Positions 1 through 6,919 of a stretch of DNA of 9,839 nucleotides are shown here, piece after piece. The DNA lies in contig PBRL01000019.1 of the NCBI GenBank assembly GCA_002725925.1, positions 24,607-34,445 of the forward strand. The letters run 5' to 3'. Each line of letters starts with the position of its first letter. Position 1 is the stretch's first letter. The position numbers and the translations under genes were made by a program. The notes below the pieces were generated by a model. That model ran no database searches and was not told where the DNA came from. It saw only the letters and a list, made by a program, of their open reading frames with translations. Source of the stretch: Chloroflexota bacterium. GTDB lineage: Bacteria > Chloroflexota > Dehalococcoidia > Lucifugimonadales > Lucifugimonadaceae.

Positions 1-978
1 GAGTACTCGATCTGCCCATTGCAGATCAACAGCTATGACATCCGATGTTTCATTTGCTACAGCGTATCGTGATTTGCCGTCTTCGGTTTTATTGCCGATT
101 GTCATTGTCAAGCGAGTGACTTCGGTTACATTGCTCGCGTTTTTGTTTTCCACACGTACAGCAATGTAAGGTGAATCAACGGTTGTACCGAACGGAACGT
201 ATTCATCATCGTCATCAAGTCTTAAAGCCACGGCTCCTTGAATAACGGGATTACCAAAATGATTAATTTCCTCGTTTAAGGCATCTGCATCTGCCAATTG
301 ACTACCAGTGCAAGGGTCGGTTTCCAAGGGTACTTCGCATATGTACCAAAGTTCGTCATTACGATTGAACCCATAGGCTCGAAGGACCTCGTTGTTGGTA
401 AAAAGAATGACTTCACGGACCTTTCCATTGAGTGTGTAATACCATTCTGGCAAAGGAGGGTCATTCACTAAACGTTCAAGAACACCGCCCCAGGAAGCGT
501 CTACGAGAACTAACTCTGAACTCTCTACACGCTCAAGTCGGGCGTAATGGTTTATGCCATCCGGCGTGAGGCCGCCTAATATCAATTTTATTTGTGACTG
601 GTCACGCAGGGTGACCGAGATGGTCGTGCTCGGGTTATCCAAACCGTAAAGAGCTTCGGCGTTGTCAGCCGCTCCTAGTACGCGTTTGGTACGGGGCCCG
701 CCCAGTAATTGAGTAATGCCACCCCAACGATAGGGATCAGCGGGTATGTTGTTTAGATTATCGAAGTACCAGCGGTGGTTAGCTTCCCTAAGTGACCAAC
801 TGGCTTTCGTGTCACCTGTCTTAATTTCTATGTTTCGCAGGTCATCAGGTGAAACGGTGTAAAAGAAAGGAGGTTCAGCTTCTACGACTTCTTCTGAAGG
901 ATTCGTCAAAAACCACGTTACACCGATAGCAACGTAGGAAAGTGCCGTGAGCAGAACCAGCAATAGGCGCAGATTCAT
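1..978 (-). CDS. DUF4340-type membrane-anchored protein, 3' end cut by window edge
   Basis: Last gene of the ABC operon. The reading frame is open from an ATG at 978-976 through 326 codons to base 1, so the stop lies outside the window. The N-terminus is one hydrophobic segment (about residues 3-24, starting MNLRLLLVLL), followed by a short acidic linker, which fits an uncleaved signal anchor with the rest outside the cytoplasm. The body matches the DUF4340 style: a W-Y-F motif near residues 70-72, then ALYGLDNPS (about 109-117), a stretch of polar beta strands, LGGLTPDG (about 134-141), HYARLE, and LVLVDASW. These proteins typically sit beside GldG-like ABC components, as here; their biochemical role is not established. 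The start is supported by a strong GGAGGAGG Shine-Dalgarno at 995-988, 9 nt upstream. It begins 3 nt after the GldG-like stop. Family assignment is by recognised pattern, not by search. Confidence 0.8.
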   Translation of the reverse strand, partial: MNLRLLLVLLTALSYVAIGVTWFLTNPSEEVVEAEPPFFYTVSPDDLRNIEIKTGDTKASWSLREANHRWYFDNLNNIPADPYRWGGITQLLGGPRTKRVLGAADNAEALYGLDNPSTTISVTLRDQSQIKLILGGLTPDGINHYARLERVESSELVLVDASWGGVLERLVNDPPLPEWYYTLNGKVREVILFTNNEVLRAYGFNRNDELWYICEVPLETDPCTGSQLADADALNEEINHFGNPVIQGAVALRLDDDDEYVPFGTTVDSPYIAVRVENKNASNVTEVTRLTMTIGNKTEDGKSRYAVANETSDVIAVDLQWADRVL

Positions 979-981
979 GTT

Positions 982-2739
982 CTAGCGCCTCCTCCACCAG
1001 GTCCAGAAACCGAAAATACTCACTAAAACTGGCATCAGCAGCCAGCCAGACCACCTAACAAAATCTCGTTCATTTTTGGTCAAGAACATTTGACGGTCTG
1101 CTTCAGTTTTGGCTCGAATGGATATCAATTCGACATCTTTGGCTAGGAAATTCACGGAGTTGATGAATAAATCCGCGTTATTTGCAGATCCGAAGTAGTT
1201 ATTGGTAGCGAAATCGGTATCCCCTATGAGGATCATACTCATTGAGATCGTTGATTCGCCATCGCTGTACACTCCACCTCCCAATTCTCCGATAGCTTCA
1301 ACTGCGACGGCAATAGGGAGCGGCCCAGTTATATCAACCTCTTGATCGTATCCAAGAACGTCAGGATCTGTTTCCGACCAGCTGTACATCGTAGTTGAAG
1401 CCAGCATGGCTTGTCTTACAACCGGAGTTATGTCATCTACCAGCGGTACAGCAAGTGGATCAATGGTCCAACCGAAATGGGTCACTCCAGGCATGTAAAG
1501 GACCTCAAAATCATTGGTTACAGGGTGTGGCGGCAACTGTTGGTTGCTCTTCTTGACCTGTATAAACGTCTCGTTTCCGCCGACGTAACTTGCCCTGTCT
1601 GCCGCCTCGCCTTCTCCGACAGCCACTGCATAACGTGACAGGAACTGCTTGAAACTATCAGGCGTATCAAATGGTTCGAGCATGAACAGAATGCTGCCAC
1701 CAGACCTAGCGTATTCCAAGAGAGCATTTTGATCTATTGGAAGTAGTTCTTGAGTTGGACCAGCGAAAACGATTACAGCCGGCACTTCCAAAGGGTCCCC
1801 GATCGCCAGGCGGGTAGCGAGCTCTTGAAGTGTTTCAACCAGAACGACGTAGTTTTCGCGATTCAAAGCCCTGCCCGCGAGACCCAAACTGGTGTTGTCG
1901 TTAATGTCAAGTACATCCCGCTCAGAGTGGCCTGTGACGAATAAGACCTTCTTTTGCCGAATTTCGTTTATTACAAGTAAACCGGTAACAACTTGCTGTT
2001 CAGTGAACACGCCCGAGGTTTCTTTTGGGTTACCGCCGACTACTACCTCAGTACGTAAGCTTTCGGTACCTTGAATTGCCAGAGCTGGAAACTGGGTGAC
2101 TCCAAAACCCATCGCAACATTAGGATTGATTTCAGGATCAACCAATTCGTATGAAAGCTCGAAATCTCCTGAGCGACGTCGGAATTCACTTAACATATCC
2201 TCGGTATCACGCCAAGCGGCTGCGTCGGCTGCAGTATGAGTGGCAAAGAAGGCTGTGATTTCCACAGGCTCTTTCAAATTTTCTAATGTGTTTACAACTT
2301 GCTCTTCAAGCAGGAATTGCTTAGTAGCTGTGGTGTCTACACGCAACCATGCAGCGGGGTTTGGTCGGTCGACTGCCCAGTGCAAAGTGAAATTTACAAT
2401 GACTGCGATAGTGAGAAATACTAGGAACACGATAGCGGTATTGAGTCCGTAACGACCTCTCCGACCGAAAACGGCTTGTCTTACCGTAGCCAATGAGATG
2501 ACTGCATCGATAACAAGAATGACAAGTCCAACACCAATGACTATGTAGGAAGGACCTTCCAGACCCCTAAGGAAAATCCATATGAGAACACCGAATACAA
2601 TCGCGCCGACACCTAAAAAGGCCAGTGCTTGCCGGACTGATTGCGTGTTCCGTTTCAGATTCTCAAGAAAGGAGGTCTTCTCACGAAGAGAATCGGGTGT
2701 TGGCCGGCTGCTTGAACTGTTCTGCTGCTCTGTTGACAT
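982..2739 (-). CDS. GldG-like ABC transporter auxiliary membrane protein (ABC_transp_aux family)
   Basis: A 585-residue membrane protein that belongs with the ABC-2 transporter encoded just upstream. From the ATG start: a hydrophilic Ser/Gln-rich N-tail (1-35), three hydrophobic helices (about 38-57, 64-84, 100-121), then a large domain outside the membrane (about 125-560) and a C-terminal membrane anchor (about 563-582) ending in three arginines. Family features include a DTTATKQF-like segment after the helices (about 135-142), the VTGHSERD motif (about 268-275), and a segment of the type SGGSILFMLEPFD (about 346-358), as in the GldG/ABC_transp_aux group. That group is known to accompany GldA/GldF transporters, but its mechanism is unsettled. 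Start choice: an in-frame GTG at 2757 would overlap the permease gene by 10 nt. I prefer ATG 2739, which has an AGG-containing leader and lies 8 nt after the permease stop. The substrate cannot be told from sequence. Confidence 0.88.
   Translation of the reverse strand: MSTEQQNSSSSRPTPDSLREKTSFLENLKRNTQSVRQALAFLGVGAIVFGVLIWIFLRGLEGPSYIVIGVGLVILVIDAVISLATVRQAVFGRRGRYGLNTAIVFLVFLTIAVIVNFTLHWAVDRPNPAAWLRVDTTATKQFLLEEQVVNTLENLKEPVEITAFFATHTAADAAAWRDTEDMLSEFRRRSGDFELSYELVDPEINPNVAMGFGVTQFPALAIQGTESLRTEVVVGGNPKETSGVFTEQQVVTGLLVINEIRQKKVLFVTGHSERDVLDINDNTSLGLAGRALNRENYVVLVETLQELATRLAIGDPLEVPAVIVFAGPTQELLPIDQNALLEYARSGGSILFMLEPFDTPDSFKQFLSRYAVAVGEGEAADRASYVGGNETFIQVKKSNQQLPPHPVTNDFEVLYMPGVTHFGWTIDPLAVPLVDDITPVVRQAMLASTTMYSWSETDPDVLGYDQEVDITGPLPIAVAVEAIGELGGGVYSDGESTISMSMILIGDTDFATNNYFGSANNADLFINSVNFLAKDVELISIRAKTEADRQMFLTKNERDFVRWSGWLLMPVLVSIFGFWTWWRRR
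988..995 (-). promoter_or_regulatory. Strong ribosome binding site for the DUF4340 gene, embedded in the upstream gene's codons
   Basis: Read on the minus strand this is GGAGGAGG, 9 nt before the ATG at 978. The same bases encode part of the Trp-Trp-Arg-Arg-Arg C-terminus of the upstream GldG-like protein, so the site lies wholly inside coding sequence. It decides the DUF4340 start and suggests translational coupling. Confidence 0.75.
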
Positions 2740-2747
2740 AAACCGGC

Positions 2748-3509
2748 CTATCGCCACCGTCTTGCTTCAAGCACAAGAACTGTGAGAAGCAAGAACACTG
2801 CTGTTATTGATGTGTAGTAGGCAATATCCGTGATCGAGACAATGCCTCTGGCAAAGTCTGCGAAGTGTCCACCTTCAGCCACCCCGAAACTATCTAGGTC
2901 GAACACCGAGAAAGATGCTCCAAGTTGGAAAGCATTCAGAACTTCAGATGCTATACCTGACAGGCGTGCGCTTACAAAATCGATAATGGTGAGCGCTGTC
3001 AGAATTCCGGACCCGACAACCAAACCGACAATTTGGTTACTGCTGAGGGAGGAGGCAAATAAACCGACCGCAAGTGTCGCAGACGCATACATCGTGAGTC
3101 CCAGTAAGCCGCTCAGCAACGGTCCGATATCGGGATCGCCGTATACGAACAGAACGAGTACGAAATAAAGTGACAGAAGGATCATCATCATCGTCATAGC
3201 GAAAGCAGCGATGAACTTGCCGAAAACGATCTCAAACTCACGCAAAGGTGATGTCAGCAGTAACTCGAGAGTCCCAAGTTTTTGTTCTTCTGCGATGAGG
3301 CGCATCGTGAGGGCCGGCGACATGAAGATCATGAAGAAAATTGCGCCCGCTAGATAACCACGGATGCTAGCTTCAGCAAATGCGTCGGATACCGATGCGA
3401 CGAAGAAAAATCCGGTAATTGCCAAAAACGCCGCTGATACCACGTAGGCCATCGGTGATGCAAAATATGTGCGAATCTCTTTGATTGCTATAACGGAAAT
3501 AAAGCGCAA
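2748..3509 (-). CDS. ABC-2 type transporter permease (GldF-like)
   Basis: A 253-residue polytopic inner-membrane protein forming the channel partner of the ATPase encoded upstream. Six hydrophobic segments are visible (about 20-39, 52-71, 97-122, 130-155, 160-178 and 228-247). The N-terminal IAIKEIRTYFASPMAYVV (7-24) and the AEEQKLGTLELLLTSPL stretch (73-89, containing the EExxxGT element that contacts the ATPase) are typical of ABC-2/GldF permeases. The start is a TTG at 3509-3507. The downstream Met20 would remove the conserved amphipathic N-terminus, so I reject it. The only codon between the ATPase stop (TAA, 3515-3513) and this TTG is ACA, and both genes are in the same frame, so translation is almost certainly coupled. 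A weak GAG about 7 nt upstream lies within the ATPase 3' end. The exported or imported substrate is unknown. Confidence 0.9.
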   Translation of the reverse strand: MRFISVIAIKEIRTYFASPMAYVVSAAFLAITGFFFVASVSDAFAEASIRGYLAGAIFFMIFMSPALTMRLIAEEQKLGTLELLLTSPLREFEIVFGKFIAAFAMTMMMILLSLYFVLVLFVYGDPDIGPLLSGLLGLTMYASATLAVGLFASSLSSNQIVGLVVGSGILTALTIIDFVSARLSGIASEVLNAFQLGASFSVFDLDSFGVAEGGHFADFARGIVSITDIAYYTSITAVFLLLTVLVLEARRWR

Positions 3510-3512
3510 TGT

Positions 3513-4484
3513 TTACTCGTCTAAATTCTCTTCTGTCGTTAATTCGAGGAAGATTTCTTCAAGTGTCATAGGAAGGGGCGTGAGGTTTATCAGGCCCCAA
3601 CCATTTTCTATTATCGATTTTGCAATTTGTTCTGATGCTTGCAGGTTCGGTCTGGCATCAACAATGAAAGGAGTGAAGTCTTCTCTCTCCGATCTCTGAA
3701 CAACGGATGCTCTTTGGTCGGAGCGAGCGTCAATAACTGCCGAAATTTCTCGCATGCTATTGATGAATGCTGACGCTTCTGCTCCTCGTACGCTGATTTC
3801 AATTCGTTCTGCATGTTGAAGTTTTTCAGACAGGTCATCTGGCTTGTCGTCAGCTACAATTCGACCATCATTGATTACTAGGATCCGCTTGCAAATTGCA
3901 CTGACCTCTGGGAGTATGTGAGAACTCAAGAGCATGGTGTGCTCTGCGCCCAAATTGCTGATCAACTCCCTAGTTTCCACCACCTGAATCGGGTCGATAC
4001 CAATTGTGGGCTCATCCATGATCAACACGTCGGGTTCGTGCAATATTGCTTGAGCTATACCAGTACGTTGGCGGTATCCCTTCGAGAGTCGTCCTACCAA
4101 AGTATTCTGGTATTCACCCAGCTTGACCATGTCGATTACTTTCGGAAGGCGTTCTTGCACCCATGACGCATTCATTCCTCTTATTTCACCCATATAGGTA
4201 AGGTAATCGTTTACCGTCATATCTAGGTAAAGCGGAACCGTTTCAGGTAGGTACCCGATATGACGTCTTACTTCCAACGAATGGGATACGACATCGTATC
4301 CACCAACCGTTACCTCACCTTCAGTAGGAGGGGTGAATCCTGTTACGACTCGCATAGTCGTGGTCTTCCCGGCACCGTTTGGGCCTAGGAAACCGACTAT
4401 CTCACCCTTAAGAACTTCGAAAGAGACATCGATTACGGCCGGGTAAGGACCGTAATTTTTCGACATATGCTCAATCTTGATCAA
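3513..4484 (-). CDS. ABC transporter ATP-binding protein (GldA-like)
   Basis: Cytoplasmic ATPase, 323 residues, powering the adjacent ABC-2 permease. Motifs in order: Walker A GPNGAGKT (34-41), a Q-loop region reading IGYLPE (77-81) with Glu where Gln is usual (common in GldA-type proteins), ABC signature LSKGYRQR (133-140), Walker B VLIMDEPT (153-160, D157/E158), D-loop GIDP (162-165), and switch His189 in SSHI. After about residue 215 comes a roughly 100-residue C-terminal domain ending in the MTLEEIFLELT segment that is frequent in this class. The start is TTG 4484-4482, supported by a GGAG at 4495-4492 with a 7-nt spacer and by the family-like N-terminus MIKIEHMSKNYG; ATG 4466 (Met7) would cut into the first beta strand. 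It is the first gene of a four-gene operon. All catalytic residues are present, so the protein should be active. Confidence 0.95.
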   Translation of the reverse strand: MIKIEHMSKNYGPYPAVIDVSFEVLKGEIVGFLGPNGAGKTTTMRVVTGFTPPTEGEVTVGGYDVVSHSLEVRRHIGYLPETVPLYLDMTVNDYLTYMGEIRGMNASWVQERLPKVIDMVKLGEYQNTLVGRLSKGYRQRTGIAQAILHEPDVLIMDEPTIGIDPIQVVETRELISNLGAEHTMLLSSHILPEVSAICKRILVINDGRIVADDKPDDLSEKLQHAERIEISVRGAEASAFINSMREISAVIDARSDQRASVVQRSEREDFTPFIVDARPNLQASEQIAKSIIENGWGLINLTPLPMTLEEIFLELTTEENLDE

Positions 4485-4491
4485 TTGCTGA

Positions 4492-4495
4492 CTCC
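4492..4495 (-). promoter_or_regulatory. Ribosome binding site fixing the TTG start of the ABC ATPase
   Basis: GGAG on the minus strand, 7 nt before the TTG at 4484. It supports the TTG start over the internal ATG at 4466. Confidence 0.65.
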
Positions 4496-4537
4496 GATTT
4501 CAGCGTGCTACCGATTATTCCCGCTACAAAATAACCC

Positions 4538-4574
4538 ACGCTTTTTAACCTGAAATACACACAACGCTTTTTTT
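4538..4574 (+). repeat. Two direct copies of ACGCTTTTT, 26 bp apart, in the divergent region
   Basis: Copies start at 4538 (ACGCTTTTT) and 4564 (ACGCTTTTTTT), with ACAC-rich sequence between. On the minus strand they read AAAAAGCGT and lie upstream of the ABC operon. They could be a paired protein-binding site or A-tract promoter elements, or chance in AT-rich DNA. Confidence 0.35.
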
Positions 4575-4671
4575 CCGGCAGATTACAAACTAAAATATCT
4601 TATCCAAGCTGAATAGCAACGGCTACAGGCATTCGTTGCGTATTTCGGGTTGTTGGCAAATACTACTAATA

Positions 4672-5862
4672 ATGAATTTTAGCGACGACCGTATCAACTA
4701 CCTTGACCATGCCGCTACGACTCCTATGCGTACGGAAGTGTTCGAGAAAATGGTGCCTTATTTCACTCAAAAATTCGGTAACCCTTCAAGTTTGTATTCT
4801 CTCGCAGGTGAAGCAAGATATGGAGTTGATGAGGCGAGGGAACAAGTGGCTTTTGTTCTTAATTCCCGCGAAAATGAGATAGTGTTTACGGGCAGTGGAT
4901 CCGAATCCAACAACACAGCGATCAAGGGCCTTGCTGCCGGTCGAGAAGTTCACGGCGGGCACATCATCACGACGGCGATAGAACACCATGCTCTCATCCA
5001 CCCAGTTGAACAACTGGAAAAATTAGGATATGAGGCAACCTATGTAGGTGTCGACAATACTGGCCGAGTCGACCCTGAGGAATTTGCGTCAGCCGTTCGC
5101 CCCGATACATTCCTTGCCAGTGTGATGTTGGTAAATAACGAGATCGGGACAATTCAGGCAGTGCGTGAGATCGCAGGTTTAACTCGGGAATACGCTATGT
5201 CATGCAACGCTGATGTGTTAATTCACACTGATGCTGTACAGGCTGCGGGGAAGATTTCACTGGATGTTGATGAGCTTGATGTCGATATGATGAGTTTGTC
5301 AGGTCACAAAATCTATGGTCCCAAAGGGGTGGGGGTGTTATTTGTACGCCGTGGAATTGTTTTGGAACCATTAATTTCCGGTGGAGGGCAGGAACGCCAG
5401 CGACGATCGGGGACGGAAAATGTCGCATCAATAGTCGGTCTTGGTGAAGCGTTGGTTCTCTCCGAATCCGAACGACTTTCGAACCGCTCTAAAATGCAAC
5501 GTATGTCGGATCGGTTGGTCAATGGCATCGTGGAAAAAATTCCTGACGCAGTTATTGATGACAAACGTTTGTATCATGTCCCAGAAATAATCAATGTCGC
5601 TTTCCGAGGAGTCGAAGGTGAATCGATATTGTTAGGCCTGGATTTCAAAGGTATTGCCGCATCTAGTGGTAGTGCATGTAGTTCTGCGTCTCTTGAGCCT
5701 TCCCATGTGCTGCTAGCCCTGGGACAAGAGCCAGAACTTGCAGTTGGTAGTGTGAGATTTTCATTGGGACGCGATACGACCGACGAGGATATAACGGATG
5801 TTTTGGAAGCGTTGCCTGCTGTGGTGAAACAACTCAGAATGTTCCCTTCGTCAAAAGATTAA
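4672..5862 (+). CDS. iscS: Cysteine desulfurase, group I (IscS/NifS-like)
   Basis: PLP enzyme that takes sulfur from L-cysteine as an enzyme-bound persulfide, giving alanine, and passes it to Fe-S cluster assembly or tRNA thiolation in the cytoplasm. From ATG 4672 it has 396 residues, close to the usual length of about 400. Seen: N-terminal YLDHAATTP (10-18), GSGSESNNTAIKG with the phosphate-binding pattern, EHHA with PLP-stacking His105, HTDAVQ with Asp187 and Gln190, SGHK with PLP lysine Lys213, the RSGTENV substrate-binding segment, and the active-site loop SSGSACSSAS with Cys336. The loop is the long group I type, distinct from SufS. An in-frame TTG at 4636 would add 12 residues, but the family N-terminus begins near Met13, so ATG is preferred; it has no clear Shine-Dalgarno. 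No iscU, iscR, mnmA or thiI neighbour is visible, so iscS versus nifS cannot be decided by context. Confidence 0.95.
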   Translation: MNFSDDRINYLDHAATTPMRTEVFEKMVPYFTQKFGNPSSLYSLAGEARYGVDEAREQVAFVLNSRENEIVFTGSGSESNNTAIKGLAAGREVHGGHIITTAIEHHALIHPVEQLEKLGYEATYVGVDNTGRVDPEEFASAVRPDTFLASVMLVNNEIGTIQAVREIAGLTREYAMSCNADVLIHTDAVQAAGKISLDVDELDVDMMSLSGHKIYGPKGVGVLFVRRGIVLEPLISGGGQERQRRSGTENVASIVGLGEALVLSESERLSNRSKMQRMSDRLVNGIVEKIPDAVIDDKRLYHVPEIINVAFRGVEGESILLGLDFKGIAASSGSACSSASLEPSHVLLALGQEPELAVGSVRFSLGRDTTDEDITDVLEALPAVVKQLRMFPSSKD

Positions 5863-6001
5863 ACTTGAAGATCTGACCCTGAAAAAGTCGGGCGGTCGGT
5901 AATAATTACTGTTTCTAATTAGCAAAACTACTGTGTTGACTCAAGTACTTCATGTACTCTCAGTTGTCGTTCCGAATTCAAATGGGCCACTGGAGCAATG
6001 G
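5863..6001 (+). other. Intergenic spacer after the cysteine desulfurase gene
   Basis: A 139-bp gap. It holds an imperfect inverted repeat (GACCC near 5875 against GGGCGGTC near 5890-5897) without a T-run, an 8-bp palindrome CTAATTAG at 5915-5922, and AGTAC/GTACT arms at 5944-5958. No convincing terminator or promoter is visible, so whether the downstream gene is co-transcribed with the desulfurase gene is open. Confidence 0.3.
5992..5995 (+). promoter_or_regulatory. Ribosome binding site deciding the start of the uncharacterised membrane protein
   Basis: GGAG with a 6-nt spacer before ATG 6002. The alternative GTG at 5933 has no comparable site. Confidence 0.6.
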
Positions 6002-6868
6002 ATGACCCAAGATAATAGAGAAACCGATTCTGAAACCAGTGCTCTTGGCGACGAAGCTACAAAACGCTTTCCGAGTCAAGTTCGTGCAGCGTTGGAGTAT
6101 GCTGCATCGAACAAGTATGAATACGGGCCACGTCTTCGTAATGCAGATCTGACATGGGATGTAATATCTGCAGAATTGATGACAAACGATATTGTTCGCG
6201 TAAGAATTGAGTTTGCCCCAACCTCTGGTTTCAGGGGCGACTCAGGCATCGAATACATGGATGTAGATGCCAATGGCGCTATTCTTGCCCGGCGTCAGAT
6301 TAGAACTCCCAAAGAAAATACACCGGTCGTGTTGGTCGGCATAACTGCAGTTTCGATTATCCTTGCAGTTGTTTTTATAAGTTTGATGACCTGGCTAAAA
6401 CCTGAGGCTGGGGATCCATTGTATGTCGCTGGCCGAACTCTCTGGATACGAGCTGAACAACCTGAGTCTCGTCAGTTCATCACCTACACCGGACTTGATA
6501 GTGAGGGTGATTTACGGACCTGGGTCATTAATCCAGAGAATGAATCAACGAATGATCTGGTCTATGTTCAGGTCAGTTTGTTCAACGAGACCTCCGGCTC
6601 GGTTAATTTGGTGATTGATGAAGAAGCGGCCAAATTGCTGGATGGTGACAGGACTAGCTATGTGCCATTGAACACGATTGACAGGACTCTTGAGGCAAAT
6701 GGGGTCGATAAGGTTAATTCACCGGACTTTAAGCCGATGTGGGGCTCTCTAACACTGGACGAGGGTGAGCAGGTAATAGGGATGTTGGTGTTTGAGTTGC
6801 CAGAAGGCAGTTCGTTCACTGAACTACGTTGGTCTGCATCAGATTCTGCTGTCATTAAGTACCAGTAA
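6002..6868 (+). CDS. Uncharacterised single-pass membrane protein with an extracytoplasmic beta-rich domain
   Basis: A 288-residue protein I do not recognise by name. An N-terminal domain (about 20-105) is hydrophilic, ends in EYMDVDANGAILARRQIR (84-101) and is probably cytoplasmic. One transmembrane helix (about 108-131, VVLVGITAVSIILAVVF at its core) follows. A C-terminal domain (about 138-288) reads as alternating beta strands (LWIRAEQ, VYVQVSLFN, VNLVIDEEAA, EQVIGMLVFELP) and resembles the Ig-like/DUF4352-type extracellular folds by pattern only. Start choice: a GTG at 5933 would add 23 residues, but ATG 6002 has a GGAG at 5992-5995 with a 6-nt spacer, so I use the ATG. It lies between iscS and mutS, with 51 nt before the mutS ATG. 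It has no catalytic motif, no lipobox and no cleavable signal. A role in envelope sensing or adhesion would be a guess. Confidence 0.75.
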   Translation: MTQDNRETDSETSALGDEATKRFPSQVRAALEYAASNKYEYGPRLRNADLTWDVISAELMTNDIVRVRIEFAPTSGFRGDSGIEYMDVDANGAILARRQIRTPKENTPVVLVGITAVSIILAVVFISLMTWLKPEAGDPLYVAGRTLWIRAEQPESRQFITYTGLDSEGDLRTWVINPENESTNDLVYVQVSLFNETSGSVNLVIDEEAAKLLDGDRTSYVPLNTIDRTLEANGVDKVNSPDFKPMWGSLTLDEGEQVIGMLVFELPEGSSFTELRWSASDSAVIKYQ

Positions 6869-6904
6869 CCCTCTTCATTCACTAGAAAAGCCAAGCGTAC
6901 GCGC

Positions 6905-6910
6905 TAAAAT
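6905..6910 (+). promoter_or_regulatory. Possible -10 element for mutS, implying a leaderless or near-leaderless transcript
   Basis: TAAAAT lies 9 nt before the ATG at 6920 and no good Shine-Dalgarno is present (only GGTG, 3 nt from the ATG). If used, transcription would begin within a few bases of the start codon. There is no recognisable -35. The hexamer, with its preceding C, also occurs at 4590-4596 upstream of the desulfurase gene. Confidence 0.3.
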
Positions 6911-6919
6911 CTGGTGATT

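Larger units (their letters stand above)
4485..4671. promoter_or_regulatory. Divergent intergenic region between the ABC operon and the cysteine desulfurase gene
   Basis: This 187-bp AT-rich gap separates two outward-facing genes and must hold at least two promoters. On the plus strand a TAAAAT at 4591-4596 is a plausible -10 without a good -35. An alternative, AATACT at 4659-4664 with TTGCGT at 4636-4641 (17-nt spacing), would give a nearly leaderless transcript. On the minus strand a TATTTT-like element near 4527-4534 could serve the ABC operon. None of these is strong. The region also has two ACGCTTTTT copies, listed separately. I see no riboswitch or RNA gene. Confidence 0.4.

Noticed and set aside
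1..27. Palindrome GAGTACTC (1-8) followed by a 7-bp inverted repeat GATCTGC/GCAGATC (9-27) at the left edge
   Set aside because: It lies inside the open DUF4340 coding frame, has no T-run, and short inverted repeats like this are expected by chance.
2830..3168. 112-codon plus-strand open frame opposite the permease gene
   Set aside because: It is antisense to a well-supported membrane protein gene, has no ribosome binding site and no recognisable protein features.
5915..5958. CTAATTAG palindrome and AGTAC-TTCAT-GTACT inverted repeat as a possible operator
   Set aside because: Arms are only 4-5 bp and there is no associated promoter or regulator gene.
5933..6001. GTG start adding 23 residues to the uncharacterised membrane protein
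   Set aside because: The extension has no ribosome binding site, and the ATG at 6002 has a well-spaced GGAG. The hydrophobic start of the extension (LTQVLHVLSVVV) is too short to be a convincing signal peptide ahead of a hydrophilic domain.
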